Notes under the pieces: model-generated
The model's input: only the letters and a program-made list of their open reading frames with translations
Told to the model about the DNA's origin: nothing
Database searches by the model: none
In this document: positions 33,015 to 42,098 of the stretch, in pieces
Layout: the number at the start of each line of letters is the position of its first letter
Numbering within the stretch: the first letter of the stretch is position 1
Translations under genes and position numbers: made by a program
Assembly (NCBI GenBank): GCA_017446775.1
Contig: JAFSQE010000023.1
Coordinates: 1 to 42,995, forward strand
Source: Bacteroidales bacterium
GTDB taxonomy: Bacteria; Bacteroidota; Bacteroidia; Bacteroidales; UBA932
Reading direction: 5' to 3'
DNA: 42,995 bases

Positions 33015-33035
33015 TCCCTTTTAATACTTACAGTT

Positions 33036-33125
33036 ATGCCAAGCGGTAAAAAGAGAAAGAGACATAAAATGTCCACGCACAAACGTAAAAAACGTTTGCG
33101 CAAGAACAGACATAAGAAGAAATAA
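33036..33125 (+). CDS. AURKAIP1/COX24-type small basic protein, probable ribosome-associated
   Basis: A 29-residue, almost entirely Lys/Arg/His peptide: MPSGKKRKRHKMSTHKRKKR followed by LRKNRHKKK. It matches the short COX24-domain proteins annotated in many Bacteroidota; the domain is that of mitochondrial small-subunit protein mS38. A ribosomal role in this group is inferred from the family. It lies 21 bases after HU on the same strand, and its transcript appears to end at the terminator at 33142-33166. No separate promoter is visible. Confidence 0.85.
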   Translation: MPSGKKRKRHKMSTHKRKKRLRKNRHKKK

Positions 33126-33141
33126 CACTTTTTGATGTTTA

Positions 33142-33166
33142 AGGCTGGCCCAAGGCCAGCCTTTTT
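33142..33166 (+). terminator. Intrinsic terminator between the COX24-like gene and the RNase E/G gene
   Basis: Perfect 9-bp GC-rich stem AGGCTGGCC / GGCCAGCCT with loop CAA and a run of five T, of which the first is part of the stem. It ends three bases before the start codon of the downstream gene, so it is either a true terminator or an attenuator of that gene. Confidence 0.85.
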
Positions 33167-33169
33167 ACA

Positions 33170-34735
33170 ATGGATAAAGATCTGATCATCAATATCTCGA
33201 AGGGCTCCGTCCAGCTGGCCTTGACCGAGGGAGGGAGACTTATAGAGTATGACCGGGAGAGCGATACAAAGGCTCAGTATTCGGTTGGGGACGTGTATCT
33301 TGGCAAAGTCAAGAAGCTATTGCCCAGCCTGAACGCTGCTTTTGTGGATATAGGCGACCAGAAAGAGGCATTCATACATTATCTGGATCTGGGTGTCAAT
33401 TTCAACGCCTTTGACTTTTTCGTAAAACAGATCAACATTTCCAAAAACTACAACGGCTTTTTTGAAAAGGTGGCGCTTGGGGAACCTCTCGCAAAAGAGG
33501 GGAGCATCCAGGACCATCTGCGTGCCGGGCAGCCGGTCATGGTCCAGATAGTAAAGGAACCCATCTCTACCAAAGGGTCCCGCCTCACGGCAGAGATATC
33601 CATCGCCGGCCGCAATATCGTGCTGCTGCCATTCTCGGACAAGGTGAGCATCTCCCAGAAGATATCCTCCAAAGAAGAGAAGGCGCGCCTGAGCCGCTTG
33701 ATATACAGCATCCTGCCGAAGAACTACGGTGCGATTATCCGTACCGCTGCAGAGGGCAAGCGGGCGGCAATCCTGGACGCCGAGCTCAAGGGGCTTGTAA
33801 ACAAGTGGGAGAGTTCCTGGAAAAAGCTGGCCCGCAGCAAGGAGATACAGCTGCTGTTCCGTGAAAACAGCCGGGTCACGACCCTTATCCGCGACCTTCT
33901 GGACGATGACTTCTCCCATATCTATGTCAACGACAAGGCGACCTTTGATGAGATTTGCGCCTATGTGGCGATGATTTCTCCGGGGCAGGAGAAGATTGTG
34001 CACCATTACTCTGCGCAGCAGAACATCTTCGACCACTTTGACATCACCCGTCAGATCAAGGGGTCCTTCGGCAGGGTTGTCTCTCTAAAGCGCGGGGCTT
34101 ACCTGGTAATCGACCATACCGAGGCGATGCACGTGATCGACGTGAACAGCGGCATACGTATCAAGACCGACGCCCAGGAGGATAACGCCCTTGAGGTGAA
34201 CATGAGTGCGGCAGAGGAGATTGCCCGCCAGTTGCGTCTGCGCGATATGGGCGGCATCGTGATTGTCGACTTTATCGACATGGACGACAGTGAGCACCGC
34301 AACCAGCTCTACAAATACATGACCTCCCTGATGGAGCATGACCGTGCGCGCCATACCGTTTTGCCACTGACCAAGTTCGGGCTGATGCAGATCACCCGAC
34401 AGAGGGTCCGTCCTGCCACCGAGATTGAGACGCAGGAGGTTTGTCCCGCCTGCAAGGGGACCGGGAAGATTGGCCCCACGACACTTCTGGACGATGCCCT
34501 GGAGCGTCACCTGGCCGAGATTCTGGAGAAAGAGCCGCTGCACAAGGTGCGGCTGGTGGTGAACCCCGTGGTTTATGCCTATATCACGGCCGGTGGCCTG
34601 GGCAGTATCCGCCGCGGGTGGATCCGCAAATACAAGTGCAACGTCAAGGCAGTCAGGGACGGCAGCTTTGCAATAAACCAGTCGGAGTGGTACGATACTG
34701 TTACCAACGAGCTGCTCTGCTCATTTTACGACTGA
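33170..34735 (+). CDS. rng: Ribonuclease E/G family endoribonuclease
   Basis: Single-strand endoribonuclease for rRNA maturation and mRNA decay, 521 residues, with the short RNase G-like layout without the long RNase E tail. S1 domain near the N-terminus (SVGDVYLGKVKKLLPSLNAA, AFVDIGDQKEAFIHY), RNase H-like and 5'-sensor regions, catalytic Asp324 and Asn326 in HVIDVNSGIR and Asp367 in VIVDFIDMD, and the zinc-link CPACKGTGKI. The ATG follows directly after an intrinsic terminator; no promoter lies between them, so expression must depend on read-through or an initiation signal inside the hairpin. The 3' end overlaps argH by 35 bases, tail to tail. Confidence 0.93.
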   Translation: MDKDLIINISKGSVQLALTEGGRLIEYDRESDTKAQYSVGDVYLGKVKKLLPSLNAAFVDIGDQKEAFIHYLDLGVNFNAFDFFVKQINISKNYNGFFEKVALGEPLAKEGSIQDHLRAGQPVMVQIVKEPISTKGSRLTAEISIAGRNIVLLPFSDKVSISQKISSKEEKARLSRLIYSILPKNYGAIIRTAAEGKRAAILDAELKGLVNKWESSWKKLARSKEIQLLFRENSRVTTLIRDLLDDDFSHIYVNDKATFDEICAYVAMISPGQEKIVHHYSAQQNIFDHFDITRQIKGSFGRVVSLKRGAYLVIDHTEAMHVIDVNSGIRIKTDAQEDNALEVNMSAAEEIARQLRLRDMGGIVIVDFIDMDDSEHRNQLYKYMTSLMEHDRARHTVLPLTKFGLMQITRQRVRPATEIETQEVCPACKGTGKIGPTTLLDDALERHLAEILEKEPLHKVRLVVNPVVYAYITAGGLGSIRRGWIRKYKCNVKAVRDGSFAINQSEWYDTVTNELLCSFYD

Positions 34736-36008
34736 TATCCTCTGTACAAAGATTACCTATACTCCCCTGATGGGTGTGGTGCAGCCCCTCTACCGTCTTT
34801 GCGCCGGTGTATGAGAAACGACCCTCCTTTACGGCTACGCCAACTTCGCGGTATGCGTCCCTGAAGGGTGTCCCTTCCAGCACCTTTCTGTTCACCTGTT
34901 CTACTGTGAACATGTCGTCGTACATGGTGCTGCCGCTTACAATACTGTCGTTTACGCATATGTTGTCGAGCATATATACGCACATCGACAGGCACTCTTT
35001 CGTGCTGTCTATCGCAGGGAACAGGATCTGTTTCAACATCTGGAAGTCACGGTGATAGCCGTGCGGCAGATTGGCGGTCAGCTGCGCTATGGTCCCCTCT
35101 GCAGCGGCGATGCAGTTGCTCTTTGCCCGCATTATCTCCCACACATCGGGATTTTTCTTGTGGGGCATTATGCTGCTGCCGGTGGTCAGGCTGTCGGGGA
35201 AAGATATGAAGCGGTAGTTGCTGCCCATATACAGGCAGCAGTCTGCAGCAAACTTGTTGATGGTGGATGCCAGGCAGCCAAGGGCTGCGGCAAATGCCCG
35301 CTCGCTCTTCCCCCGGCTCATCTGCGCAGCTACGCTGTTGTAGTTAAGGTCTTCAAAAGCGAGCGTGCGGGTGGTGTGCGAGCGGTCAAGCGGGAAGGAA
35401 CTGCCGTATCCGGCGGCGCTGCCCAGCGGGTTCTGATTCACGATCCGGTATGCCGCACCAAGCATGTACATATCGTCGCACAGGCTCTCGGCATAGGCGC
35501 CAAACCACATCCCGAAAGAGGATGGCATGGCTATCTGGCCGTGGGTATAGCCTGGCAGGATGACATCCCTGTGCCTTTGGGAGAGCTCCTGCAGTTTGTC
35601 AAACAGCTTGAGCACGGAAACGCGGATCGCCTCCAGCTCGGCGCGCATGTAGAGCTTGAGATCCACCAACACCTGGTCGTTGCGGCTGCGGCCGGAGTGT
35701 ATCTTTTTTCCCAGGTCGCCCAGTGCGCGGGTGAGGTTTATCTCTACCTGCGAATGGATATCTTCTGCAATATCTTCCAGCACGAATTCGCCGCGCTCTA
35801 TCTGTGTCAGGATCCTGTCAAGCTCTTTCTGAAGGAGTTCCTCTTCTTCTTCTGGGAGCAATCCGACATCTGCAAGCATAGCGATGTGTGCCTTGCTGCC
35901 AAGCACGTCGTATCTGGCAAGCCGCATGTCCATTTCGCGATCCTGCCCGACGGTGAAATCTTCTACGGCCTGAGCTGCTTCAGTACCTTTGTTCCAGAGA
36001 GTCTGCAT
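34701..36008 (-). CDS. argH: Argininosuccinate lyase
   Basis: Last step of arginine synthesis: argininosuccinate to arginine and fumarate. 435 residues. Motifs: GRSRNDQVLVDLKLYMR, PGYTHGQIAMPSSFG, and the superfamily signature GSSIMPHKKNPDVWE with the catalytic Ser loop. Slightly shorter than the roughly 450-460 residue average but with all three conserved regions. Last gene of the arg operon. Confidence 0.96.
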   Translation of the reverse strand: MQTLWNKGTEAAQAVEDFTVGQDREMDMRLARYDVLGSKAHIAMLADVGLLPEEEEELLQKELDRILTQIERGEFVLEDIAEDIHSQVEINLTRALGDLGKKIHSGRSRNDQVLVDLKLYMRAELEAIRVSVLKLFDKLQELSQRHRDVILPGYTHGQIAMPSSFGMWFGAYAESLCDDMYMLGAAYRIVNQNPLGSAAGYGSSFPLDRSHTTRTLAFEDLNYNSVAAQMSRGKSERAFAAALGCLASTINKFAADCCLYMGSNYRFISFPDSLTTGSSIMPHKKNPDVWEIMRAKSNCIAAAEGTIAQLTANLPHGYHRDFQMLKQILFPAIDSTKECLSMCVYMLDNICVNDSIVSGSTMYDDMFTVEQVNRKVLEGTPFRDAYREVGVAVKEGRFSYTGAKTVEGLHHTHQGSIGNLCTEDISRKMSRAARW

Positions 36009-36012
36009 ATGG

Positions 36013-37074
36013 TTATAGTTGGATGTTTTCTATAAAGTTGATGTATGTGTCTATGCCTGCGGCGATTTCGCTCTTGAAGATGAATTCATCGGCCTTATGG
36101 GAGCGGCGGGAGTCGCCGGGGCCCATCTTCATGGCATCTATGGTAAGCTCCATCCAGTCGGAAGTGGTTGGGGAGTTGACCATCTCCATGCCCAGTTTCT
36201 GCGCTGTCCTGTAAAGAGGCGAATGGGTGGGGGTGGCGCTGGCACGGTTTGCAAGGCTCCGTGCAGTGAGGGTGCTGCCCACTCTGGATTGCAGTATGTC
36301 AAGTATCTCCTTGTTGGAATAGAGCTCGTTCGGGCGGATATCCACCACAAAAGTGCATTTGTCGGGGATTACGTTGTGCGCGCTGCCGGCGCTGATTTGT
36401 GTCACCATCAGCTTTACTGCTCCCAGCGCGGGTGATATCCGGTCGAATTTTGTGTTCCTTAGGATGTCGATATCCCTGAGCGCTTTGTAGAGCGCGTTCT
36501 CTCCCTCTGCAGGACGGGCTGCATGGGCGCTTTTGCCGGTAGATGTTCCGTCCAGCACCAGCAGTCCGCACTCGGCAATGTTGGCCTGCATCATGGTCGG
36601 CTCGCCAACAATCGCAAAATCGGCGTTGGCCTTGATAAACTCGCGAAGGGACCAGGTGCCACCCGTTCCGGAACGCTCTTCTTCGCAGCTGAGTAGCAGC
36701 AACAGGTTCACAGGGCAGCGGCCTTGCTGTTTGAAATAGAGAAAGGTGGCAATCATGCTCACCACGCTGCCGCCGTCGTCGTTGCTGCCAAGCCCCAGAA
36801 TACGGTCTTTCTCCAGCGGGGGATTGAGCGCATCGAACGTGTATGCTCCGCACGCCGGCACCGTATCGATATGGGCGCATAGCATAAGGGTGGGGGCCCC
36901 GGCGTCAAAAACCTCCTTCGCCCAGATGTTGTTGCCTGCACGGTTGGCCTTTACACCGTGTGCCTCAAGCCACTTGGTAAGATAATCTGCCCGCGACGCC
37001 TCCTCAAAAGAGTATGCGCGGATCGGGATAAGGCTCTGGAGCAGATCTGTTGCAAGGTCGTAATATTGTTCCAT
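36013..37074 (-). CDS. argE: N-acyl-ornithine/citrulline deacylase, M20 peptidase family (ArgE type)
   Basis: Di-zinc amidohydrolase of 353 residues, expected to remove the N-acyl group from N-acylcitrulline or N-acylornithine. Metal and catalytic residues: LMLCAHIDTVPA with His68 and Asp70, GLGSNDDGGSV with Asp99, SCEEERSG with Glu131 and Glu132. Because the operon encodes an N-acylornithine carbamoyltransferase, the physiological substrate is more likely N-acylcitrulline, and whether the acyl group is succinyl or acetyl is inferred. Four bases upstream of argH. Confidence 0.88.
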   Translation of the reverse strand: MEQYYDLATDLLQSLIPIRAYSFEEASRADYLTKWLEAHGVKANRAGNNIWAKEVFDAGAPTLMLCAHIDTVPACGAYTFDALNPPLEKDRILGLGSNDDGGSVVSMIATFLYFKQQGRCPVNLLLLLSCEEERSGTGGTWSLREFIKANADFAIVGEPTMMQANIAECGLLVLDGTSTGKSAHAARPAEGENALYKALRDIDILRNTKFDRISPALGAVKLMVTQISAGSAHNVIPDKCTFVVDIRPNELYSNKEILDILQSRVGSTLTARSLANRASATPTHSPLYRTAQKLGMEMVNSPTTSDWMELTIDAMKMGPGDSRRSHKADEFIFKSEIAAGIDTYINFIENIQL

Positions 37075-37076
37075 AG

Positions 37077-37844
37077 TTATCGGATTGTGGTTCCGGTATC
37101 GTCTGTAAGGTTATCAGAGTTCTTTACAGTTACTTTGCTTACGCCGCCGGCGATGGCGTCAAAGGCGTTTTTCAGTTTCGGAAGCATCCCCTCGGAGATC
37201 CGTCCCTCTGCCTTGAGCTTGGCGAACAGCGCAGAATCTATCTCCGGAATTACGCTGGAGGCGTCATCTTTGTCCAGCAGGACACCGTCCTTCTCAAAAC
37301 ACAGGACAAGTTCAGTATCGTATCTATTGCCCATCGCCGTGGCGATGCTGCTGGCCACTGTGTCGGCGTTGGTGTTCAGCAGGGTTCCGCAGCCGTCGTG
37401 GTTTATGGCGCACACCACCGGGGTTATGCCATTGTCCAGGAACATTGAGAAGGCCCTGGCGTTGACACTCTTGACATCGCCCACAAAGCCGTAGTCGATG
37501 GGTGTTGCTGCCCGTTTTGCAGACACGATCGCGTTGCAGTCGGCACCGGAAAGGCCGGCGGCGTTGCATCCGTACTTCTGGAGCGTGGCCACGATGGTCT
37601 TGTTGATAAGTCCTGCATACACCGCCGTAACCACCTGCAACGTATCGGCGTCGGTGACGCGCCGCCCTTCAATCATTTTTGGCGCTATTCCCATCGCTTG
37701 CAGGGTGCGGCTGGCAACCGCCCCGCCGCCGTGCACCAGAATCCTGTGACCCTTCATCGTGGCAAAGCTCGCCAGGAACGCCTCCAGCTTGGCGGGATTG
37801 TCGATGACGTTGCCGCCTATCTTTATTACTTTGAGCTTTTCCAT
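37077..37844 (-). CDS. argB: N-acylglutamate kinase (acetylglutamate kinase family)
   Basis: Second step of the pathway: phosphorylates the gamma-carboxyl of N-acyl-glutamate. 255 residues of the amino acid kinase fold: VIKIGGNVIDN with the ATP-binding Lys, LVHGGGAVASRTLQAMGI, KMIEGRRVTDADTL, and the C-terminal GMLPKLKNAFDAIAGGVSKV. The N-terminal helix that mediates arginine feedback in hexameric ArgB is absent, as in the short dimeric forms. Its start overlaps the argF' stop by one base. Confidence 0.93.
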   Translation of the reverse strand: MEKLKVIKIGGNVIDNPAKLEAFLASFATMKGHRILVHGGGAVASRTLQAMGIAPKMIEGRRVTDADTLQVVTAVYAGLINKTIVATLQKYGCNAAGLSGADCNAIVSAKRAATPIDYGFVGDVKSVNARAFSMFLDNGITPVVCAINHDGCGTLLNTNADTVASSIATAMGNRYDTELVLCFEKDGVLLDKDDASSVIPEIDSALFAKLKAEGRISEGMLPKLKNAFDAIAGGVSKVTVKNSDNLTDDTGTTIR

Positions 37845-38797
37845 CAGAGCGACAGCAGGATTTCTTTGAGTACGGCCTGGGCAGAAACCACGCGGTTGGC
37901 CGCCTCGGGAATAACAATCGACTGTGGCGATTCTATCACATCGTCGCTCACTATCATATTGCGCCTTACAGGCAGACAGTGCATGAAATATGCGTTGTTT
38001 GTGAGCGCCATCTTCTCTTTGGTGACTGTCCAGCTGCGGCCGGTGTTTATTACCTTGCCGTAGTTGGGGTCGGCGTATGCGGCCCAGTTTTTGGCGTATA
38101 CGAAATCGGCACCTTCCAGCGCCTTGTCCTGGTCGTATTCTACGCGGGCGCCGCCGACAAACTGCGGTGCGAGTTCGTATCCCCTGGGATGGGTAATCAC
38201 AAAGTCACAGTCGTATGCGTTCATCCACTCTGCAAACGAGTTGGGGACGGCCTGCGGCAGCGCCCTGGGGTGGGGTGCCCAGGTCATTACGACCTTTGGC
38301 CGTGTGCTCTTCTTGAACTCCTCTATGGTGATAAGGTCGGCGAAAGATTGCAGCGGGTGCCTTGTGGCGGCCTCCATGCTGAATACCGGCCGGCCGGAAT
38401 AGTGTATGAACTGATTCAGGATCACCTCGTCGTAATCGGCCTGCTTGCTCTCAAACCGGGCAAAACTGCGCACACCTATAATGTCGCAGTAGCTCCCCAT
38501 CACCGGTATCGCCTCCAGTATATGCTCGCTCTTGTCGCCGTCCATAATCACGCCGCGTTCTGTCTCAAGCTTCCACGCCCCCTGGTTGATGTCCAGCACA
38601 ATCACGTTCATCCCCAGGTTGAGACCCGCCTTCTGTGTGCTAAGGCGGGTACGCAGGCTGCTGTTGAAAAACACCATAAGCAAGGTCTTGTTCTTGCCCA
38701 GAGCCTGGTCGGCAAAGGGGTTCTCCTTGACATATCTCGCTTTTGCCAGCGCCGCAAAGAGGGGTCCTATATCTTTTACATTGGTAAAGTGTCTCAT
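37844..38797 (-). CDS. argF': N-succinylornithine (N-acylornithine) carbamoyltransferase
   Basis: Carbamoylates an N-acylated ornithine. 317 residues. Carbamoyl-phosphate loop FFNSSLRTRLS, NLGMNVIVLDINQGAWKLE, MEAATRHPLQSFADL and HCLPVRRNM are typical of the AOTCase/SOTCase branch and differ from ordinary ornithine carbamoyltransferases. Residue 90 (GDKSEH) is Ser. The Bacteroides fragilis enzyme, which uses succinylornithine, has Pro90; Xanthomonas AOTCase has Glu92 at that position, and its change to Pro, Ser, Val or Ala is known to switch it to succinylornithine. Ser90 therefore predicts the succinyl substrate. Confidence 0.93.
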   Translation of the reverse strand: MRHFTNVKDIGPLFAALAKARYVKENPFADQALGKNKTLLMVFFNSSLRTRLSTQKAGLNLGMNVIVLDINQGAWKLETERGVIMDGDKSEHILEAIPVMGSYCDIIGVRSFARFESKQADYDEVILNQFIHYSGRPVFSMEAATRHPLQSFADLITIEEFKKSTRPKVVMTWAPHPRALPQAVPNSFAEWMNAYDCDFVITHPRGYELAPQFVGGARVEYDQDKALEGADFVYAKNWAAYADPNYGKVINTGRSWTVTKEKMALTNNAYFMHCLPVRRNMIVSDDVIESPQSIVIPEAANRVVSAQAVLKEILLSL

Positions 38798-38800
38798 CTC

Positions 38801-39925
38801 CTACATGGTTAATTCGTTGAAAGATTCTATGAACTGCGCCGCCTGGCTTTCGCTTATGCACAGCGGCGGCAGAAGCCTGATAACGTTGGCGCCTGCGCCA
38901 CCGGTAAAGATGTGCTTCTTGAAGAGAAGGTCGTCGCGAAGCGTCTCGTAGCCCTCTTTAAGCTCTATGCCAATCATAAGTCCGCGTCCGCGGAGCTCTT
39001 TTATGGCGGGGTTGCCGGCCAGATGTTGCATCAGGTATTCCCCCTGCGCTGCGGCATTCTCTATAAGATGTTCCGTATCGATGATATCCAGTACGGCGAT
39101 GGCGGCGGCGCATGCGAGGTGGTTGCCGCCAAACGTGGTGCCCAGCATGCCGTATTCTGCCTTGATGGCTGGATTGATTATGATGGCCCCTACCGGGAAG
39201 CCGTTGCCCATCCCTTTGGCCATAGATACGATGTCGGCCTTTATGCCGTGCTTCTGGTGGGCATAGAACTGCCCGGTGCGGCCGTAACCGCTCTGGACTT
39301 CATCCATTACCAGCAGAGTACCGTATTTGTCGCACGCTTTGCGGGCGGTCTTGAGGAACTCTGAGGTAGGCTCCCAGATGCCGGCGACTCCCTGGATACC
39401 CTCTACTATCAAGGCGGCGAACTCTCCGGTGGCAAGCTTTGCCCGGAGCGCTTCGCAATCGTTAAGGGGGATAAACTCCACATTGCCGGTTTTGTTGAAA
39501 GGGGATTGTATCCTTGGGTTGTCGGTAACAGCAACCGCCCCGCTGGTGCGGCCGTGGAAGGCCTTTGAGCAGGCGAGCACCTTGCTGCGGGAAGTGGCGA
39601 AAGATGCCAGCTTGAGGGCGTTCTCGTTGGCCTCCGCGCCGCTGTTGCACAGGAAAAGATTGTAATCTGGATAGCCGCATACTTCGCCCAGCTTCTTTGC
39701 CAGGGTGGTCTGCAGCGGGTTCTGCACTGCGTTGGAATAAAATCCCAGTGCGGATGCCTGATGCTGCAATGCGTTCAGGTACACGGGGTGGCAGTGTCCC
39801 ACCGATATCACGGCGTGTCCGCCGTACAGGTCAAGATACTCTGTGCCCTCCTTGTCCCAGACGTTGCATCCGAGTCCCTTGACGGGTTCTATCGGCCATA
39901 ATTTATATGTCTTGAAAAGGTCCAT
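38801..39925 (-). CDS. argD: N-acylornithine aminotransferase
   Basis: PLP-dependent class III aminotransferase, 374 residues, converting N-acylglutamate semialdehyde to N-acylornithine. Motifs: NLFLCNSGAEANENALKLA, AFHGRTSGAVAVT, LLVMDEVQSGYGRTG with the PLP-binding Asp, and SMAKGMGNGFPVGA with the Schiff-base Lys. Three bases separate it from argF' and two from argC. Confidence 0.95.
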   Translation of the reverse strand: MDLFKTYKLWPIEPVKGLGCNVWDKEGTEYLDLYGGHAVISVGHCHPVYLNALQHQASALGFYSNAVQNPLQTTLAKKLGEVCGYPDYNLFLCNSGAEANENALKLASFATSRSKVLACSKAFHGRTSGAVAVTDNPRIQSPFNKTGNVEFIPLNDCEALRAKLATGEFAALIVEGIQGVAGIWEPTSEFLKTARKACDKYGTLLVMDEVQSGYGRTGQFYAHQKHGIKADIVSMAKGMGNGFPVGAIIINPAIKAEYGMLGTTFGGNHLACAAAIAVLDIIDTEHLIENAAAQGEYLMQHLAGNPAIKELRGRGLMIGIELKEGYETLRDDLLFKKHIFTGGAGANVIRLLPPLCISESQAAQFIESFNELTM

Positions 39926-39927
39926 TG

Positions 39928-40893
39928 TTAAAATGCGTTTGCCTTGAGCTTAAGCGCGGTGGTGCGTTCCAGGCCGAACATCAGGTTCATGTTCTCCACC
40001 GCCTGGCCGCTGGCGCCCTTGAGCAGGTTGTCTATTACAGATGTGATATGTATGTATCCGTTGTGGCTCTCTATGTGAAGCAGGCACTTGTTGGTGTTCA
40101 CTACCTCTTTCATGCACACGGCAGAGTCGCTTACAAATACAAAAGGAGAGGTTTTGTAATACTCTTTATAAATGTCGGTAACCTCTTCTGCAGTATTGCT
40201 GCAGCGGGTGTAGATGCTTGCAAAGATGCCCCGTGCGAAGTCGCCCCGTACCGGGACAAAATTCACGGAAAGCTCCTTGCCGCTCAGCGCCCGGAGCGTG
40301 TTGCCGATCTCTTCCAGATGCTGATGGGCGAACGGTTTGTATACCGATATGTTGTCGCTGCGATAGGGGAAGTGACTGGTCTCGGAGAGTTTGCGGCCTG
40401 CCCCGGTGGCGCCGGTGATGGCCGTTACGTGGATTTCGTCTGCTATCATTTTCATGGCTGCCAGGGGCGCCAGACCAAGCTGGATGCAGGTGGCAAAGCA
40501 GCCGGGGTTTGCCACGTAGTCGCAGCCTGATATCTCGTCTTTATACACATCGGTGAGGCCGTACACGAAATGTTTGCCTTCAAAGTCGGGATCGTTGCGG
40601 AAATCCTGACCCAGATCGATAATCTTGCAGCCGGTCGGCAGGGTGTGGGTGGAAAGGAACTCTCTGGAGAGGCCGTGCCCAAGACAGAGGAACATCACGT
40701 CGGGTTCGCCCGTGGCATCGGTGAATCTGAGGTCGGTCTCGCCCAGCAGGTCGCGGTGGAAATCGGTTATGGCCCGTCCGGCGCTGGTGGTGCTCATCAC
40801 AGAGCATATCTCTACCTGCGGATGGTTCACAAGTATCCGCAGAAGCTCTCCGGCGGTGTAGCCGGTGCCTCCTGCTATCGCGGCTTTAATCAT
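39928..40893 (-). CDS. argC: N-acyl-gamma-glutamyl-phosphate reductase
   Basis: NADPH-dependent reductase of 321 residues, third step of the pathway. GGTGYTAGELLRIL is the nucleotide-binding loop, NPGCFATCIQLGLAP carries the catalytic Cys, and TGATGAGRKLSETSHF and VNFVPVRGDFARGI complete the signature. Its start overlaps the argG stop by four bases. Confidence 0.96.
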   Translation of the reverse strand: MIKAAIAGGTGYTAGELLRILVNHPQVEICSVMSTTSAGRAITDFHRDLLGETDLRFTDATGEPDVMFLCLGHGLSREFLSTHTLPTGCKIIDLGQDFRNDPDFEGKHFVYGLTDVYKDEISGCDYVANPGCFATCIQLGLAPLAAMKMIADEIHVTAITGATGAGRKLSETSHFPYRSDNISVYKPFAHQHLEEIGNTLRALSGKELSVNFVPVRGDFARGIFASIYTRCSNTAEEVTDIYKEYYKTSPFVFVSDSAVCMKEVVNTNKCLLHIESHNGYIHITSVIDNLLKGASGQAVENMNLMFGLERTTALKLKANAF

Positions 40894-42095
40894 ATCAGTT
40901 CGTCTTTATGGTTGCCGTAATATACTCTCAGTGGGGTAGAGGTGACCTTTATGAAGCCTTCTGCATCCTCTGCGCTCCAGCCCTTCTGGCTCTCGCCGTA
41001 TTCGCCCAGTTTGGACTTTAGCAGGTCGTTCTCCGAATCCACGCCCACGGTTTCGAAGCCGTAGGGGTGCAGGTTAAGGGTCACCGTGCCGGAGACGTTG
41101 CGCTGGCTGGATGCAAGCATCGCCTCTATGTCGCGCATAACAGGCTCCAGATACTGGCTCTCGTGAAGGAACATCCCGTACCAGTTGGCAACCTGGTCTT
41201 TCCAGTACTGCTGCCACTTGGAGAGGGTGAACTTCTCCAGGAACCTGTGTGCGGCGATAATCAGCATAGGTGCGGCGGCTTCGAATCCCACGCGCCCCTT
41301 GATACCTATTATAGTGTCGCCCACGTGCATGTCGCGGCCTATCCCATATGCACTGCCAATCTCTTCTATGGTCTGTATCGCCTTTATTTTGTCGTCATAT
41401 CCCACTCCGTTCACGGCGCAGATCTCACCATGGTCGAATTCAATCGAAAGGGTTTCGCTGCCCGATTTTGTCACCTGCTTGAGGTATGCGCTCTCCGGGA
41501 GCCCCTGCCTGCTGTCAAGTATCTCTCCGCCGCAGATAGATGTGCCCCAGATGCCTACGTTGTAGGAATATTTCAGCTTTGCGAAATCGGCACTGAAGCC
41601 GTTTGCATTAAGGTAATCCACCTCCTGCTTGCGGCTCAGGTTGCCGTCGCGGGTCAGGGTGATAATCTCCATGTCTGGACACATCACCAGAAAGGTCATG
41701 TCAAAACGTACCTGGTCGTTCCCGGCGCCGGTAGAGCCGTGGGCGATGGCATCGGCACCAACCTCTTTCGCGTAGCGGGCGATGGCCATTCCCTGGAAGA
41801 TGCGCTCTGAAGAGACGCTGACAGGGTAGGTGCCGTTGCGCAGCACATTGCCCCATATCATATATTTGAGACTCTTGTTGTAATACTCCTGTGTCACGTC
41901 CAGCGTGATGTATTTTGCGGCGCCCAGTCTGTAGGCGTTCTGCTCGTTTGTCCTGAGCTGCTCCGCGCTGAAGCCGCCGGTGTTGGCGCACGCCGCGTGC
42001 ACCTCGTATCCCTTCTCCTTTGCCAGATACATCACCGTGTAGGATGTGTCCAGCCCGCCGCTGAATGCGACAACTACTATTTTTTTCTTGCTCAT
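40890..42095 (-). CDS. argG: Argininosuccinate synthase
   Basis: ATP-dependent condensation of citrulline and aspartate. 401 residues. N-terminal PP-loop VVAFSGGLDTSYTVMYLA, AHGSTGAGNDQVRFD, TLTRDGNLSRKQEVDYLN, and GRVGFEAAAPMLIIAAHRFLE. Full length. Three bases after the acyltransferase stop and coupled to argC by overlap. Confidence 0.97.
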   Translation of the reverse strand: MSKKKIVVVAFSGGLDTSYTVMYLAKEKGYEVHAACANTGGFSAEQLRTNEQNAYRLGAAKYITLDVTQEYYNKSLKYMIWGNVLRNGTYPVSVSSERIFQGMAIARYAKEVGADAIAHGSTGAGNDQVRFDMTFLVMCPDMEIITLTRDGNLSRKQEVDYLNANGFSADFAKLKYSYNVGIWGTSICGGEILDSRQGLPESAYLKQVTKSGSETLSIEFDHGEICAVNGVGYDDKIKAIQTIEEIGSAYGIGRDMHVGDTIIGIKGRVGFEAAAPMLIIAAHRFLEKFTLSKWQQYWKDQVANWYGMFLHESQYLEPVMRDIEAMLASSQRNVSGTVTLNLHPYGFETVGVDSENDLLKSKLGEYGESQKGWSAEDAEGFIKVTSTPLRVYYGNHKDELI

Positions 42096-42098
42096 ATT

